Source: Aquimarina algiphila
GTDB taxonomy: Bacteria > Bacteroidota > Bacteroidia > Flavobacteriales > Flavobacteriaceae
NCBI RefSeq assembly: GCF_007489275.1
Contig: NZ_VLNR01000019.1
Span: forward strand, 23,194 to 87,193
Length of the DNA: 64,000 bases
Direction of reading: 5' to 3'
The notes beneath the pieces are model-generated. The model searched no databases. It was not told the origin of the DNA and saw only the letters and a program-made list of their open reading frames with translations. Numbering within the stretch: position 1 is the first letter of the stretch; the number at the start of each line of letters is the position of its first letter. The translations under genes were made by a program, and so were the position numbers. Positions 27,177 to 35,927 of this stretch are shown here, piece after piece.

Positions 27177-28028
27177 ATGAAAAAACTCACATACAAAGTT
27201 ATAGAAGATGAACAAACTCTCGTTTACGAAGAAGTATACAACTCCAAGAATGAAGTTATCTATTACAAAGATTACCAAGCTAATCCACATGCAGAGAAAA
27301 AAATAACGTTTAACGATTTAGGTCTACTTGTCGAAGAAATTGATCTTAGTGATGGTAATGAATTAAACAGATTAGAACTTATATATGATAAAAATGGAAG
27401 AAATACTGAAAGAAATTTCTTCTTTGGAACTGATCTATATGAAAAAGTTATCACAGAATACTCAGAATCTGGACATGTAAAAACAACCTATCAAGACGGA
27501 GAAGAAGTAAATAGATTGGTAACTGAAACTAAGGGAAAAAATTATGTGAGTAAATTTTATCAAAACGAAAAACTCATTGAGAGCCAATTTTCTGAATATG
27601 ATACGGTTAACAAATGTAATGAAATCAAAATCTATGACGGTGACAACAATTTAATTGTCATTAGAAAAGAAACCTATAATCATGCCGATGAAGTTGTAAA
27701 TATTGAAGATGTTAATGAAAATGGTAATCTATTATCTGAACATACTTATGAGATTGAAAAAGGACTAACTCTTAAAGAGGTACATAGAGATTTTAGAGCA
27801 GGAGAAAGTGAATATAACATCTCAAGAGAATATGATTTTAATAAAAACCTGATAAAAATGGAAGTTAGAGCAGCAAACAATCATTTAATTGAATTTTATC
27901 TTTCTACTTATGATGATAAAAATAGGTTAGCCGAGGAAAAAGGGGTTTCTAATGGTAGTTTTAATGCTATATATGGTTCATATACCAATGGAGAAGAATA
28001 TCATTTCATACACAAATATGAAAACTAA
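27177..28028 (+). CDS. YD-like repeat protein without signal peptide
   Basis: A 283-residue hydrophilic protein built of short beta-hairpin repeats of the kind 'L-x-x-E-x-x-Y-D-x-x-x-x-x-x-E', for example NRLELIYDKNGRNTER, SREYDFNKNLIKMEVRA and EFYLSTYDDKNRLAEE. It is rich in Glu, Asn and Tyr. It has no signal peptide, metal motif or membrane segment. It lies 64 bases after the DUF922-like repeat protein and shares its repeat style, so the two may be functionally linked. It ends at a strong bidirectional terminator. I do not recognise a named family. Confidence 0.7.
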   Translation: MKKLTYKVIEDEQTLVYEEVYNSKNEVIYYKDYQANPHAEKKITFNDLGLLVEEIDLSDGNELNRLELIYDKNGRNTERNFFFGTDLYEKVITEYSESGHVKTTYQDGEEVNRLVTETKGKNYVSKFYQNEKLIESQFSEYDTVNKCNEIKIYDGDNNLIVIRKETYNHADEVVNIEDVNENGNLLSEHTYEIEKGLTLKEVHRDFRAGESEYNISREYDFNKNLIKMEVRAANNHLIEFYLSTYDDKNRLAEEKGVSNGSFNAIYGSYTNGEEYHFIHKYEN

Positions 28029-28074
28029 ACTTTTCAAGAATATTCTATAGATTTCCAGCATTTGGATAAAACGA

Positions 28075-28113
28075 CATATCCCTTTTTTAAATGCTATAAA
28101 AAAGGGATATGTT
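28075..28113. terminator. Strong bidirectional terminator
   Basis: A perfect 15-bp inverted repeat pairs 28075-28089 with 28099-28113 around a 9-base loop. It contains T6 and A6 runs, so it gives a U-tract in both directions. It separates the convergent YD-repeat gene and murA. Confidence 0.85.
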
Positions 28114-28140
28114 GTTTATTATCTTTTGAACTATAATTTA

Positions 28141-29454
28141 TTATTCCATTCGGGTGATTTTTGCACCAATTGCTCTTAAACGTTCATCAATATTCTCATA
28201 CCCTCTATCTATTTGCTCAATATTATGAATTATTGATGTTCCCTTTGCGCTCAGCGCTGCAATCAACAAAGAAATTCCAGCTCTAATATCTGGAGAAACC
28301 ATAGTTGTAGCTTTTAATGTGGACTTAAAATCATGACCAATAATTGTCGCTCTATGAGGGTCACATAATATAATTTTTGCTCCCATATCGATTAACTTAT
28401 CAACAAAGAACAAACGACTTTCAAACATCTTTTGATGTACCATTACCTCTCCTCTAGCCTGTGTAGCTACAACCAATACAATACTTAATAAATCGGGTGT
28501 AAATCCAGGCCATGGTGCATCAGCAATTGTCATAAATGATCCATCTATATAACTTTCTATCTGATATCCATTGTTATGTGCCGGAATATAAATATCATCT
28601 CCTACTTGTTCTAATGTAATACCCAATTTTCTAAACGTATTCGGTATCAATCCAAGATTATCCCAACTTACATTTTTAATTGTAATCTCACTTTTGGTCA
28701 TTGCTGCTAAACCTATCCAAGATCCAATTTCAATCATATCTGGTAATATTCTATGGGTACATCCAACCATTTCTGTAACACCTTCGATGGTTAGTAAGTT
28801 CGAACCTACTCCTTCGATTTTTGCTCCCATGCTATTCAGCATTTTACACAATTGTTGCAAATAAGGTTCGCAAGCAGCATTATAGATCGTTGTCGTTCCT
28901 TTAGCCAAAACAGCTGCCATTACAATATTTGCTGTCCCGGTTACAGAAGCTTCATCAAGTAACATATACGTCCCTGTTAAACCTTCTGGCGCTTCTACAC
29001 CATAAAATCGTTCTTCTTTATTATATCTAAACTCTGCCCCGAGGTTAATAAACCCTTCAAAATGAGTATCTAATCGTCTTCTCCCTATTTTATCACCACC
29101 TGGCCTAGGAATATATCCTTTACCAAACCTAGCTAATAAAGGTCCAACAATCATAATAGATCCTCTTAGCCCACTTCCTTCTTTTTTAAAGCGTTCACTC
29201 TCTAGATATTCAAGTTTAAGTTCATCACTCTTAAAGGAGTATTCTCCTTTTCCCAGTTTTTTGATTTTTACACCAAGATTTCTTAGGATTTCAATAAGTT
29301 TATTGACATCTCGTATATCAGGTATATTAGAAATTATAACTTCTTCTGGAGTTAATAATACTGCACAAAGAATTTGTAAGGCTTCATTTTTTGCTCCTTG
29401 AGGTGTAATTTCCCCTTTAAGCTGATGGCCTCCTTCGATCTGAAAAGTCCCCAT
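28141..29454 (-). CDS. murA: UDP-N-acetylglucosamine 1-carboxyvinyltransferase, Asp-type active site
   Basis: First committed enzyme of peptidoglycan synthesis: transfers enolpyruvate from PEP to UDP-GlcNAc in the cytoplasm. The 437-residue protein has the EPSP-synthase-like fold, starting with IEGGHQLKGEITPQGAKNEAL (the KN pair contacts substrate). The active-site loop reads RPGGDKIGRRRLDTH. In E. coli this is PGGC (Cys115), the residue alkylated by fosfomycin. Here codon 121 (29092-29094) is GAT, Asp. Asp-type MurA enzymes are active but fosfomycin-insensitive. The DUF4290 gene lies 45 bases upstream, the usual Bacteroidetes arrangement. Confidence 0.96.
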   Translation of the reverse strand: MGTFQIEGGHQLKGEITPQGAKNEALQILCAVLLTPEEVIISNIPDIRDVNKLIEILRNLGVKIKKLGKGEYSFKSDELKLEYLESERFKKEGSGLRGSIMIVGPLLARFGKGYIPRPGGDKIGRRRLDTHFEGFINLGAEFRYNKEERFYGVEAPEGLTGTYMLLDEASVTGTANIVMAAVLAKGTTTIYNAACEPYLQQLCKMLNSMGAKIEGVGSNLLTIEGVTEMVGCTHRILPDMIEIGSWIGLAAMTKSEITIKNVSWDNLGLIPNTFRKLGITLEQVGDDIYIPAHNNGYQIESYIDGSFMTIADAPWPGFTPDLLSIVLVVATQARGEVMVHQKMFESRLFFVDKLIDMGAKIILCDPHRATIIGHDFKSTLKATTMVSPDIRAGISLLIAALSAKGTSIIHNIEQIDRGYENIDERLRAIGAKITRME

Positions 29455-29499
29455 GTACTTGTAATAATTAGTGGTTAATAATTGGTAGTTGGTAAAGAT

Positions 29500-30150
29500 T
29501 TAGTAGCGTTTCTTTCCGCGATTATTGCCTCGATAATTCTTTTTACCACCGCTATTGGTATTATGTTTTTTCTTTTTCCCTCTTAAAAGATTAGATGAAT
29601 CTGTTAAATCTTCATTACTTCCTTTTAAATTGATTTTACCTTCGCTTAATTCGAAAAGATGGTTAAAAATCGCGCTATCTTCGACAGTATCCTTATTCCA
29701 GTTCAAGTAGCATTTTTTCATATGATTCGCAATAGTCATGGTAAGAGCATTTTTTAAATCTCCTTCTTCCCAGCCATTCGCAACATCGATCATTCTTTTT
29801 ATATTATTTCCGTAAAAACGATACTTAGGGAAATTTTGAGGATACTTAAGAGGTTCTGGTCTCTCTTGTAATTTTTCTTTTGTTAGTACAGGAAAAGGAG
29901 TATCAACATCAAGTTTAAAATCACTCATTATAAATAATTGATCCCATAATTTATGTTGGAAATCTGGTACATCTCTAAGATGTGGTTGTAGGTTTCCCAT
30001 TACTGCTATAATAGACTTAGCGACCTTATTACGTTCTTCTCTATCCTCAATAGCAATTGCATGATTGATCATTTTTTGTAAATGACGACCATATTCTGGT
30101 ATAATGAGCTTTTCGCGCTCGGTGTTATATTCTAAAGTGTTAATATCCAT
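29500..30150 (-). CDS. DUF4290 family protein
   Basis: A 216-residue soluble protein. The N-terminal ~150 residues match DUF4290, a Bacteroidetes-specific family found beside murA: LEYNTEREKLIIPEYGRHLQ, then MINHAIAIEDREERNKVAKS and PDFQHKLWDQLF. The last ~35 residues are a very basic, Gly/Asn/Lys-rich tail (GGKKNYRGNNRGKKRY), probably disordered and perhaps RNA-binding. Its function is unknown. It is followed by murA after 45 bases, and its conserved pairing suggests a link with cell-wall synthesis, though that is only association. Confidence 0.9.
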   Translation of the reverse strand: MDINTLEYNTEREKLIIPEYGRHLQKMINHAIAIEDREERNKVAKSIIAVMGNLQPHLRDVPDFQHKLWDQLFIMSDFKLDVDTPFPVLTKEKLQERPEPLKYPQNFPKYRFYGNNIKRMIDVANGWEEGDLKNALTMTIANHMKKCYLNWNKDTVEDSAIFNHLFELSEGKINLKGSNEDLTDSSNLLRGKKKKHNTNSGGKKNYRGNNRGKKRY

Positions 30151-30432
30151 AAAATGTATGTAAAAATTGTGTAGAAATAGTTTTAAAAATCAATATGTAT
30201 AAGTGATATCATCTAGATTTCCTGAAGAGTAATTATATGTAATACACATATAAACTTCTATTTGACAATTGATTATTTTATAGACTATTCTATATTTTGT
30301 TCCGCAAAATACTAAAATAAAACAAGTAAGTTATGGTCAATACTAAATTTATTTACCGATAACAGGCTCTATAATCTACTTTAAGAATTTTTATCTCCTT
30401 TTTAATTTAAACTTAACAGGAAACCATATTTC

Positions 30433-30717
30433 TTAAAGTGAAATTACACCTTCTACTTTAACAGCAACTTCTTTATATTTAGTAATTACCTGATCTGGGT
30501 TTTTCATTCGTACATTAATCGATACACTTGTATATTTTCCATTTTTAGATTTTTTTGTAGTAATTACAGCTCCAAGGTTATCAAAAATGGTTTCAATTTG
30601 TCCTATTTTTATAGTGTCAGTTGGTACAATGAACTTATATAAATAAGCGGTTGGCCAAAGTGCTGTATCCGCCAATTGCACTTTCAATTTTTTGTAAAAT
30701 TCTTCTTGATCTTTCAT
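30433..30717 (-). CDS. DUF493 family protein (YbeD-like)
   Basis: A 94-residue protein of the DUF493 family, a small ferredoxin-like fold with an ACT-like shape. The frame is open from 30768. I prefer the Met at 30717 because MKDQEEFYKKLKVQLADTALWPTAYLYKFIVP is the family's normal start, while the extra 17 residues look like translated leader. KSKNGKYTSVSINVRMKNPDQVITKYKEV is the typical core. The role is unknown; the family is widespread in Proteobacteria and Bacteroidetes. It lies 75 bases after the MocA-like gene and upstream of DUF4290. Confidence 0.88.
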   Translation of the reverse strand: MKDQEEFYKKLKVQLADTALWPTAYLYKFIVPTDTIKIGQIETIFDNLGAVITTKKSKNGKYTSVSINVRMKNPDQVITKYKEVAVKVEGVISL

Positions 30718-30792
30718 ATGCTGCTTAAATGCAAAATTCAGGCCAAAGATACAGTTTATCACATACAAAAAGAATACTCTTCCACTTCATTT

Positions 30793-31410
30793 TTAAGAAG
30801 GGAAGTTACTTTTCAACAAGGTGTTATATTCTTCTTGAGTATCAACATCATACCCTTTACCACGAGCAGAAATAGTTTGTACATTATTGATATGTTTTTT
30901 GATTATATATCGTGCTCCAAAATCCTCTTTTAACTGTAATAATTCTTTAAAATATTGTTTTGTGATAATCGCTGGGACTCCTATTATTTCATTTAGATCT
31001 GTAGCTATAATCATATTAGGGTTTTGATTAGATTCTATGATCAATCTATTAAGATGTTTTGCATCAAGTAAAGGCTGATCAACTAGGGAAATTAAAATGG
31101 CTGAATATGTCAAAATGTCTCGTTCGAGAGCTTCAATTACCAAACGAATAGAGCTCCCCATCCCTAATTGCCAATTTTCATTTTTAAGTATAGTTATCGG
31201 AAATTCTTTAACCGTTGGGTAGATTTGATCATAATGTGCTCCTAAAACAACATATGTTTTTACGTTTTCCAACATCATTCCTTGCTGTATAGCATGCCCA
31301 ATCAATGTGGTCTCTCCCCAAGCTAATAATTGTTTTGGTTCTCCCATCCTACTAGAAGATCCTGCAGCAAGTATAACATGAGCTATTTTAGATTCGAGTA
31401 GAAACGACAT
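30793..31410 (-). CDS. MocA/MobA-like nucleotidyltransferase for molybdenum cofactor
   Basis: A 205-residue nucleotidyltransferase with the signature LAAGSSSRMGEPKQLL (14-29), which binds the nucleotide triphosphate and Mg2+. LVDQPLLDAKHLNRLI further in contains the second Asp. MocA makes molybdopterin cytosine dinucleotide and MobA the guanine form. Genes of this type beside XdhC and molybdenum hydroxylases are usually MocA, and the CTP form is expected for xanthine-oxidase-family enzymes in bacteria. It overlaps the end of xdhC by 23 bases, showing operon structure and translational coupling. Cofactor choice is inferred from context. Confidence 0.88.
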   Translation of the reverse strand: MSFLLESKIAHVILAAGSSSRMGEPKQLLAWGETTLIGHAIQQGMMLENVKTYVVLGAHYDQIYPTVKEFPITILKNENWQLGMGSSIRLVIEALERDILTYSAILISLVDQPLLDAKHLNRLIIESNQNPNMIIATDLNEIIGVPAIITKQYFKELLQLKEDFGARYIIKKHINNVQTISARGKGYDVDTQEEYNTLLKSNFPS

Positions 31411-32449
31411 TTATACTTTTCCTTTTAGGATCATCATGAATTGCTCCTTTTTTTTCTTGTAATGGAATTGGAGTTTGATTTCTTATTGTAGCTAAAACTT
31501 CAGCAATAATTGAAATTGCTATTTCTTGTGGTGTCTCTGCTCCCAGATTTAAACCAGCTGGCCCATGGATCGAATCCAGAAATTCATCAGCAACTTCTGG
31601 AAAATATTCTATAAATGCAGAAAGTAATTTCTCCCGACGTCTTGCAGGACCCAATAATCCAATATATACTGGTTGAGTATCTTTTATCGCTTGAAGGTAT
31701 AACAAATCTTTAGCAAAGTTATGAGTCATTAAGACAATAGCTGTTTGATCATCTATATTATCAAGACACAACTCTTCTGGTGTAGCATTAATTACTCGTG
31801 TCACACCAGGAAAATCTTTAAGATGTTTAGGATGATGTGGAGAACCTATAATTTCAACCTCCCATCCTGTCATAGATGCTAATTGACCTAATTTAACCGC
31901 ATCATGCTCTGTACCAATAATCACTAACCTGAAACATGGTTGTATTTCTCTTTGAAAAAAATCAAAAGATGCATCTATTCTCGTATTTACTTTATTTGAA
32001 AAAACAAATTCTTGATTTTCTTTAAACAAAACAACAGATCCCATCATAGAGAGATTTTTTTCTGCTTTTGAATACCTTGATTTTATTTCAAAAGGCGTTC
32101 TGGATTTTAAATGTTTTTGAACAGCTTCTATACCAAAATTGTCCATCTCAAAACGTTCTATCAAAATATACAACAAACCCTCACAACCTAAACGATATTT
32201 CCCGTCATAAGTCATTACTTTGGGAGATCCTGTTTTAAATACAGATTGTGCTTGTCGCAATACTTCTTTCTCCACACATCCACCACTTACAGCTCCAGTC
32301 ACTGTACCGTTTTCGAGTATAAGCATCCCAACCCCTGGCCTTCTATATGAAGAGCCTTCTACATCAACTACAGTTGCCATAACAGCAGGAATACCCTGCT
32401 GCCTGGCTTTATAGTAGCATTCTATTATTTCTTTAAATTCGTGTGTCAT
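31388..32449 (-). CDS. xdhC: XdhC family molybdenum-cofactor insertion protein
   Basis: A 353-residue protein of the XdhC/CoxI family, which binds molybdenum cofactor, promotes its sulfuration and delivers it to xanthine-dehydrogenase-type enzymes. The N-terminal XdhC_CoxI domain has GSSYRRPGVGMLI and TGAVSGGCVEKEVLRQA with the conserved Cys that holds the cofactor. The C-terminal Rossmann domain starts at FRLVIIGTEHDAVKLGQLA and ends with YIGLLGPARRREKLL and IHGPAGLNLGAETPQEIA. It follows the large hydroxylase subunit by 7 bases and overlaps the MocA-like gene by 23, so the maturation genes sit with their client. Confidence 0.92.
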   Translation of the reverse strand: MTHEFKEIIECYYKARQQGIPAVMATVVDVEGSSYRRPGVGMLILENGTVTGAVSGGCVEKEVLRQAQSVFKTGSPKVMTYDGKYRLGCEGLLYILIERFEMDNFGIEAVQKHLKSRTPFEIKSRYSKAEKNLSMMGSVVLFKENQEFVFSNKVNTRIDASFDFFQREIQPCFRLVIIGTEHDAVKLGQLASMTGWEVEIIGSPHHPKHLKDFPGVTRVINATPEELCLDNIDDQTAIVLMTHNFAKDLLYLQAIKDTQPVYIGLLGPARRREKLLSAFIEYFPEVADEFLDSIHGPAGLNLGAETPQEIAISIIAEVLATIRNQTPIPLQEKKGAIHDDPKRKSINVVSTRI

Positions 32450-32456
32450 AAAAGTA

Positions 32457-34610
32457 CTATCCCAAAGGAGCTTTGGTATTCATATTCTTAATGAAAGGTT
32501 GCTTATATAAACGTATTCCCTTAGCTGCTTTTATTGCATTCGCAACTGCTGCTCCTGCAGGAGGTAACGTAGGTTCTCCTAATCCTGTTGGTGCAATATC
32601 ACTTTCTATAAAATGAGTTTCAACTACTGGAGTTTCATTAATACGAATTAAACGATATGTATTAAAGTTCGTATCCTGGGGAGTTCCGTCTTTGAAAGAA
32701 AAGTCTCCATACATGGCATGACCTACTCCATCAATTACTCCACCTTCTATTTGGTTTTTTGCTCCTAGAGGATTAACCACAATGCCACAATCTACTACGC
32801 AAGTAACTTTTTTGACTACCGGAATATCATTCTCCAATACAACATCTGCTACTTCTGCAACATGTGTATTGTGACAATAATACGCACTAAACCCTTGATA
32901 AACACCTTCCTTTTTATTGCCCCATCCTGATTTATCTACAGCAACTTTAATTACATTTTCTAATCGTTCTGGAGAATATTGAATCCTTTCATCTGTGGTT
33001 CCTTTTACTTTTTGTAATAAATCCAAACGAAGTTGTATACGATCAACTTCTAATACTTCTGCCAATTCATCAAAGAAACTTTGCTCTGCAAAAGATAAAA
33101 AGTTAGTATACGGTGCACGCCACGCTCCCGTAGTAATTTTACTATCATAATTTGCTACATCTACCTGATAATTTTCAACAGCTCCAGCAGGGAAAAAATT
33201 AGGTATCAGTCCATACATATTCGAATTAATAGAGGCTTCTTTAAGGTGATAACCTGTAATTTTATTATCCTTAACAGATGCACTGATTTTATATTTTATG
33301 GCAGGTCTATATATCCCAGCTGACATATCATCTTCTCTGGAGTATACTACTTTAACAGGTTTTTGAGAAATTTTAGATATTTCTGCTGCTTCCAGTGCAA
33401 AATCGCCATATAATCTTCTACCAAAACCACCTCCCATTCTAGTCATTTCTACAGAAACATCTTCTACATCTCGCTCTAACAAATCTGCAACTCTTTTTGC
33501 CGTTCCTGCAGGAGTTTGTATAGGTCCTACCAAGCGAACTTTCTCTGGAGTAACATCTGCAAAGAAATTCATAGGTTCCATACAATTATGTGGTAAAAAT
33601 GGAGATTCGTAAGTTCGTTCAATTACTTGGTCAGCTTCTGCAAATGCTTTTTTCACATCTCCATCCGCCCTTAATGTATTAAACTCAGAACCTTCTAAAA
33701 GGCTCTTTAAGATTTTATCATGCTCTTCTGTGCTTTCTAATTTTGAATCAGATGTCCAATTTGCTTCCAAAGCTTTTTTACCTTTCATCGCTGCCCAGGT
33801 AGAAGTTGCTAAAACAGCAATTTTATCCCCAAATTTAACTACATCCTGCACTCCTGATACCGCTTTGGTATTAGTATCATCAAAATCTACAAGCTTTTTG
33901 CCAAAAGAAGGAGGTCTTAATACAGAAGCATATACCATTCCTTCTTCCTTATAGTCTAATCCATAAAGTGGTTTTCCTGTAGTAATCTTATCAATATCTA
34001 CATTAGGAGTATCTTTTCCTATTACACTAAAATTCTTAGGATCTTTTAGCGTGACATTTTCTGGCACTTCGAGAGTAGCAGCAACTTTAACTACTTCTCC
34101 ATAGCCCAATTTATCACCATTTGCATTACTAATTACTCCATTTTCTGTTTTACATTCTGATGCATTAACTCCCCATTGTGCTGCAGCTGCATTAATTAAC
34201 ATCTGTCTTGCCGTTGCTCCTGTTTGGCGCAATGGTTCCCATCCATGTCGTATGGATTGGCTTCCTCCAGCCACTTGTCGAGTAAAATTCTTGGTATCCA
34301 GAGCTCCTTGCTCAACATGAACATTCTCCCAAGAAACATCCAATTCTTCTGCAATAAGCATCGGCATGGATGTTTTAACTCCTTGACCTATTTCTGGATT
34401 TGGAGAAAAAATAGTAACCATACCATTATCTGCTATTTTGATAAAGGCATTAAAGTCATTAAAATTTAGCTGAGAAATATCTACTGGTGGAGTTGCTTCA
34501 GGTTTGCATGACTGAAATAGATTAAACCCAATTAACATTCCGCCTCCAGCTAATGCTGAAGTCTTTATAAAAGACCTTCTACTAAAGGAAGGTGATATAT
34601 TATTTTTCAT
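32457..34610 (-). CDS. Tat-exported molybdopterin-binding subunit of a xanthine-oxidase-family enzyme
   Basis: A 717-residue large subunit of the isoquinoline 1-oxidoreductase / aldehyde oxidase type (IorB-like). The N-terminus has a twin-arginine signal, SRRSFIKTSALAGGGMLIGF (10-29), followed by Cys35, so it is exported folded and possibly lipidated. Cofactor-binding segments include GQGVKTSMPMLIAEEL, RMGGGFGRRLYGDFALEAA and VDCGIVVNPLGAKNQIEGG. GLGEPTLPPAGAAVANA near the C-terminus carries the catalytic Glu. Such enzymes hydroxylate aldehydes or N-heterocycles; the substrate cannot be read here. There is no FAD subunit gene, so electrons probably pass via the small [2Fe-2S] subunit to a membrane carrier. 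Confidence 0.92.
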   Translation of the reverse strand: MKNNISPSFSRRSFIKTSALAGGGMLIGFNLFQSCKPEATPPVDISQLNFNDFNAFIKIADNGMVTIFSPNPEIGQGVKTSMPMLIAEELDVSWENVHVEQGALDTKNFTRQVAGGSQSIRHGWEPLRQTGATARQMLINAAAAQWGVNASECKTENGVISNANGDKLGYGEVVKVAATLEVPENVTLKDPKNFSVIGKDTPNVDIDKITTGKPLYGLDYKEEGMVYASVLRPPSFGKKLVDFDDTNTKAVSGVQDVVKFGDKIAVLATSTWAAMKGKKALEANWTSDSKLESTEEHDKILKSLLEGSEFNTLRADGDVKKAFAEADQVIERTYESPFLPHNCMEPMNFFADVTPEKVRLVGPIQTPAGTAKRVADLLERDVEDVSVEMTRMGGGFGRRLYGDFALEAAEISKISQKPVKVVYSREDDMSAGIYRPAIKYKISASVKDNKITGYHLKEASINSNMYGLIPNFFPAGAVENYQVDVANYDSKITTGAWRAPYTNFLSFAEQSFFDELAEVLEVDRIQLRLDLLQKVKGTTDERIQYSPERLENVIKVAVDKSGWGNKKEGVYQGFSAYYCHNTHVAEVADVVLENDIPVVKKVTCVVDCGIVVNPLGAKNQIEGGVIDGVGHAMYGDFSFKDGTPQDTNFNTYRLIRINETPVVETHFIESDIAPTGLGEPTLPPAGAAVANAIKAAKGIRLYKQPFIKNMNTKAPLG

Positions 34611-34630
34611 TTTGTGAAGATTTAAATGGG

Positions 34631-35092
34631 TTAACTCAGTTTACTAGCAGCAACCTCTACGGCTTTTTCAATTCTATTGTATGATGCACACCTACAAATA
34701 TTACCACTCATAGCATCTCTTATTTCAGATTTATTTGGGTTAGAATTCTGAGATAGAAAAGCTGCGGCAGACATCATTTGTCCCGCCTGACAATAACCGC
34801 ATTGTGGAACATCAACTTCTTTCCATGCCTGTTGCACTGGATGTGAAGCATCATCAGATAGCCCTTCAATTGTAGTAATTTCCATATCTTCAACCATCGA
34901 AACCTGAAGCAAACAACTTCTTGTTGCAGATCCATCGACATGTATGGTACATGCTCCACATTGGCCAATACCACAGCCAAATTTGGTTCCAACCATATCC
35001 AGGTGATCTCTTAACACCCATAAAAGAGGTGTATCTTGATCTGCCTCAACAGTATGAGACTGACCATTTACTTTTAAATTATAAACTGGCAT
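34631..35092 (-). CDS. [2Fe-2S] subunit of the molybdenum hydroxylase (IorA-like)
   Basis: A 153-residue iron-sulfur subunit. The N-terminal plant-ferredoxin-type cluster is held by Cys40, Cys45, Cys48 and Cys60 (CGIGQCGAC...C). The C-terminal helical cluster is held by Cys98, Cys101, Cys133 and Cys135 (CGYC...CRC). It passes electrons from the molybdenum centre. It has no signal peptide, so it is probably carried across the membrane with the Tat-tagged large subunit encoded 20 bases downstream. It is the first gene of the four-gene operon. Length and all eight cysteines agree with the family. Confidence 0.94.
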   Translation of the reverse strand: MPVYNLKVNGQSHTVEADQDTPLLWVLRDHLDMVGTKFGCGIGQCGACTIHVDGSATRSCLLQVSMVEDMEITTIEGLSDDASHPVQQAWKEVDVPQCGYCQAGQMMSAAAFLSQNSNPNKSEIRDAMSGNICRCASYNRIEKAVEVAASKLS

Positions 35093-35350
35093 GAGTTTAA
35101 GTTTTAGGATTTGTTTTTAACTAGTCTAAATAAAGCAATATTACATGAATTGCTATTGAAAGTACTAAAAATTAGCTTTGACAAAATCAACTTTAACAGA
35201 CCTTTATATTAATATTAATAACCTTAAAGATTTGGATCTTAATATCGGTTTGGAATGATGTGTTTTATCCATTTATTATAAAGTACGGTTACATACAACT
35301 ACAAAAACTTTGAAGAACTTCTTTTAAAAATCCTTTTATAATTCCGAAAT

Positions 35351-35926
35351 TTGTATAAAAATATTGATTTGGCTAAAAAAAGAATTGTAATTACCGGAGG
35401 TCCGGGTACAGGAAAAACTTCTGTTATCGTTAAACTGGAAGAAGCTAATTATTTTTGCTTTCATGAAGTTATAAGAGCAATGACCCAAGAAGCAAAAGAA
35501 AAAGATCAATCAACTACCTTTGCTTCAAATCCAATTGTATCTGTATCTGACCCTCATGAGTTTAACCTGCAAATTCTTAAAGGCAGAATACAACAATTCA
35601 CAGATGCAACATCAAAAAAAGATGATATTCTTTTTTATGATAGAGGAATACCAGATGTTTTAGCCTATATGGATTATTTTGATCAATCCTATAATGACGA
35701 TTTCGTTAATGCATGTAAACATCACATGTATGATATTATTTTTCTATTACCTCCATGGAAAGAAATTTATATCTCTGATGATGAACGATATGAAAGTTAT
35801 GAGCAAGCACAAGAAATTCATCATCATTTAAAAGATGTTTATAATCGATTAGGGTATGATTGTATAGAAGTTCCTTTTGGAAGTGTTAAAGAACGTTTAG
35901 ACTTTATTCTTAAAAAAAGCATATAG
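35351..35926 (+). CDS. AAA-type P-loop ATPase
   Basis: A 191-residue nucleotide-binding protein with Walker A GGPGTGKTS near the N-terminus and a Walker-B-like DILFYDRGIPDVLAY. It resembles the bacterial AAA_28 (NadR/Ttd14-like) ATPases, for which kinase-like activity is suspected but no function is established. There is no ATG before the P-loop. The TTG at 35351 is used here, and TTG at 35369, giving a start close to the typical MAKKRIVITGG, is equally possible. recQ begins two bases after the stop, so the genes are co-transcribed. Confidence 0.82.
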   Translation: MYKNIDLAKKRIVITGGPGTGKTSVIVKLEEANYFCFHEVIRAMTQEAKEKDQSTTFASNPIVSVSDPHEFNLQILKGRIQQFTDATSKKDDILFYDRGIPDVLAYMDYFDQSYNDDFVNACKHHMYDIIFLLPPWKEIYISDDERYESYEQAQEIHHHLKDVYNRLGYDCIEVPFGSVKERLDFILKKSI

Positions 35927-35927
35927 A

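Noticed and set aside
24413..28028. Rhs/YD polymorphic toxin and immunity pair
   Set aside because: The repeats lack the Rhs core signature and a toxin tip domain, and the second gene is itself made of repeats instead of looking like an immunity protein.
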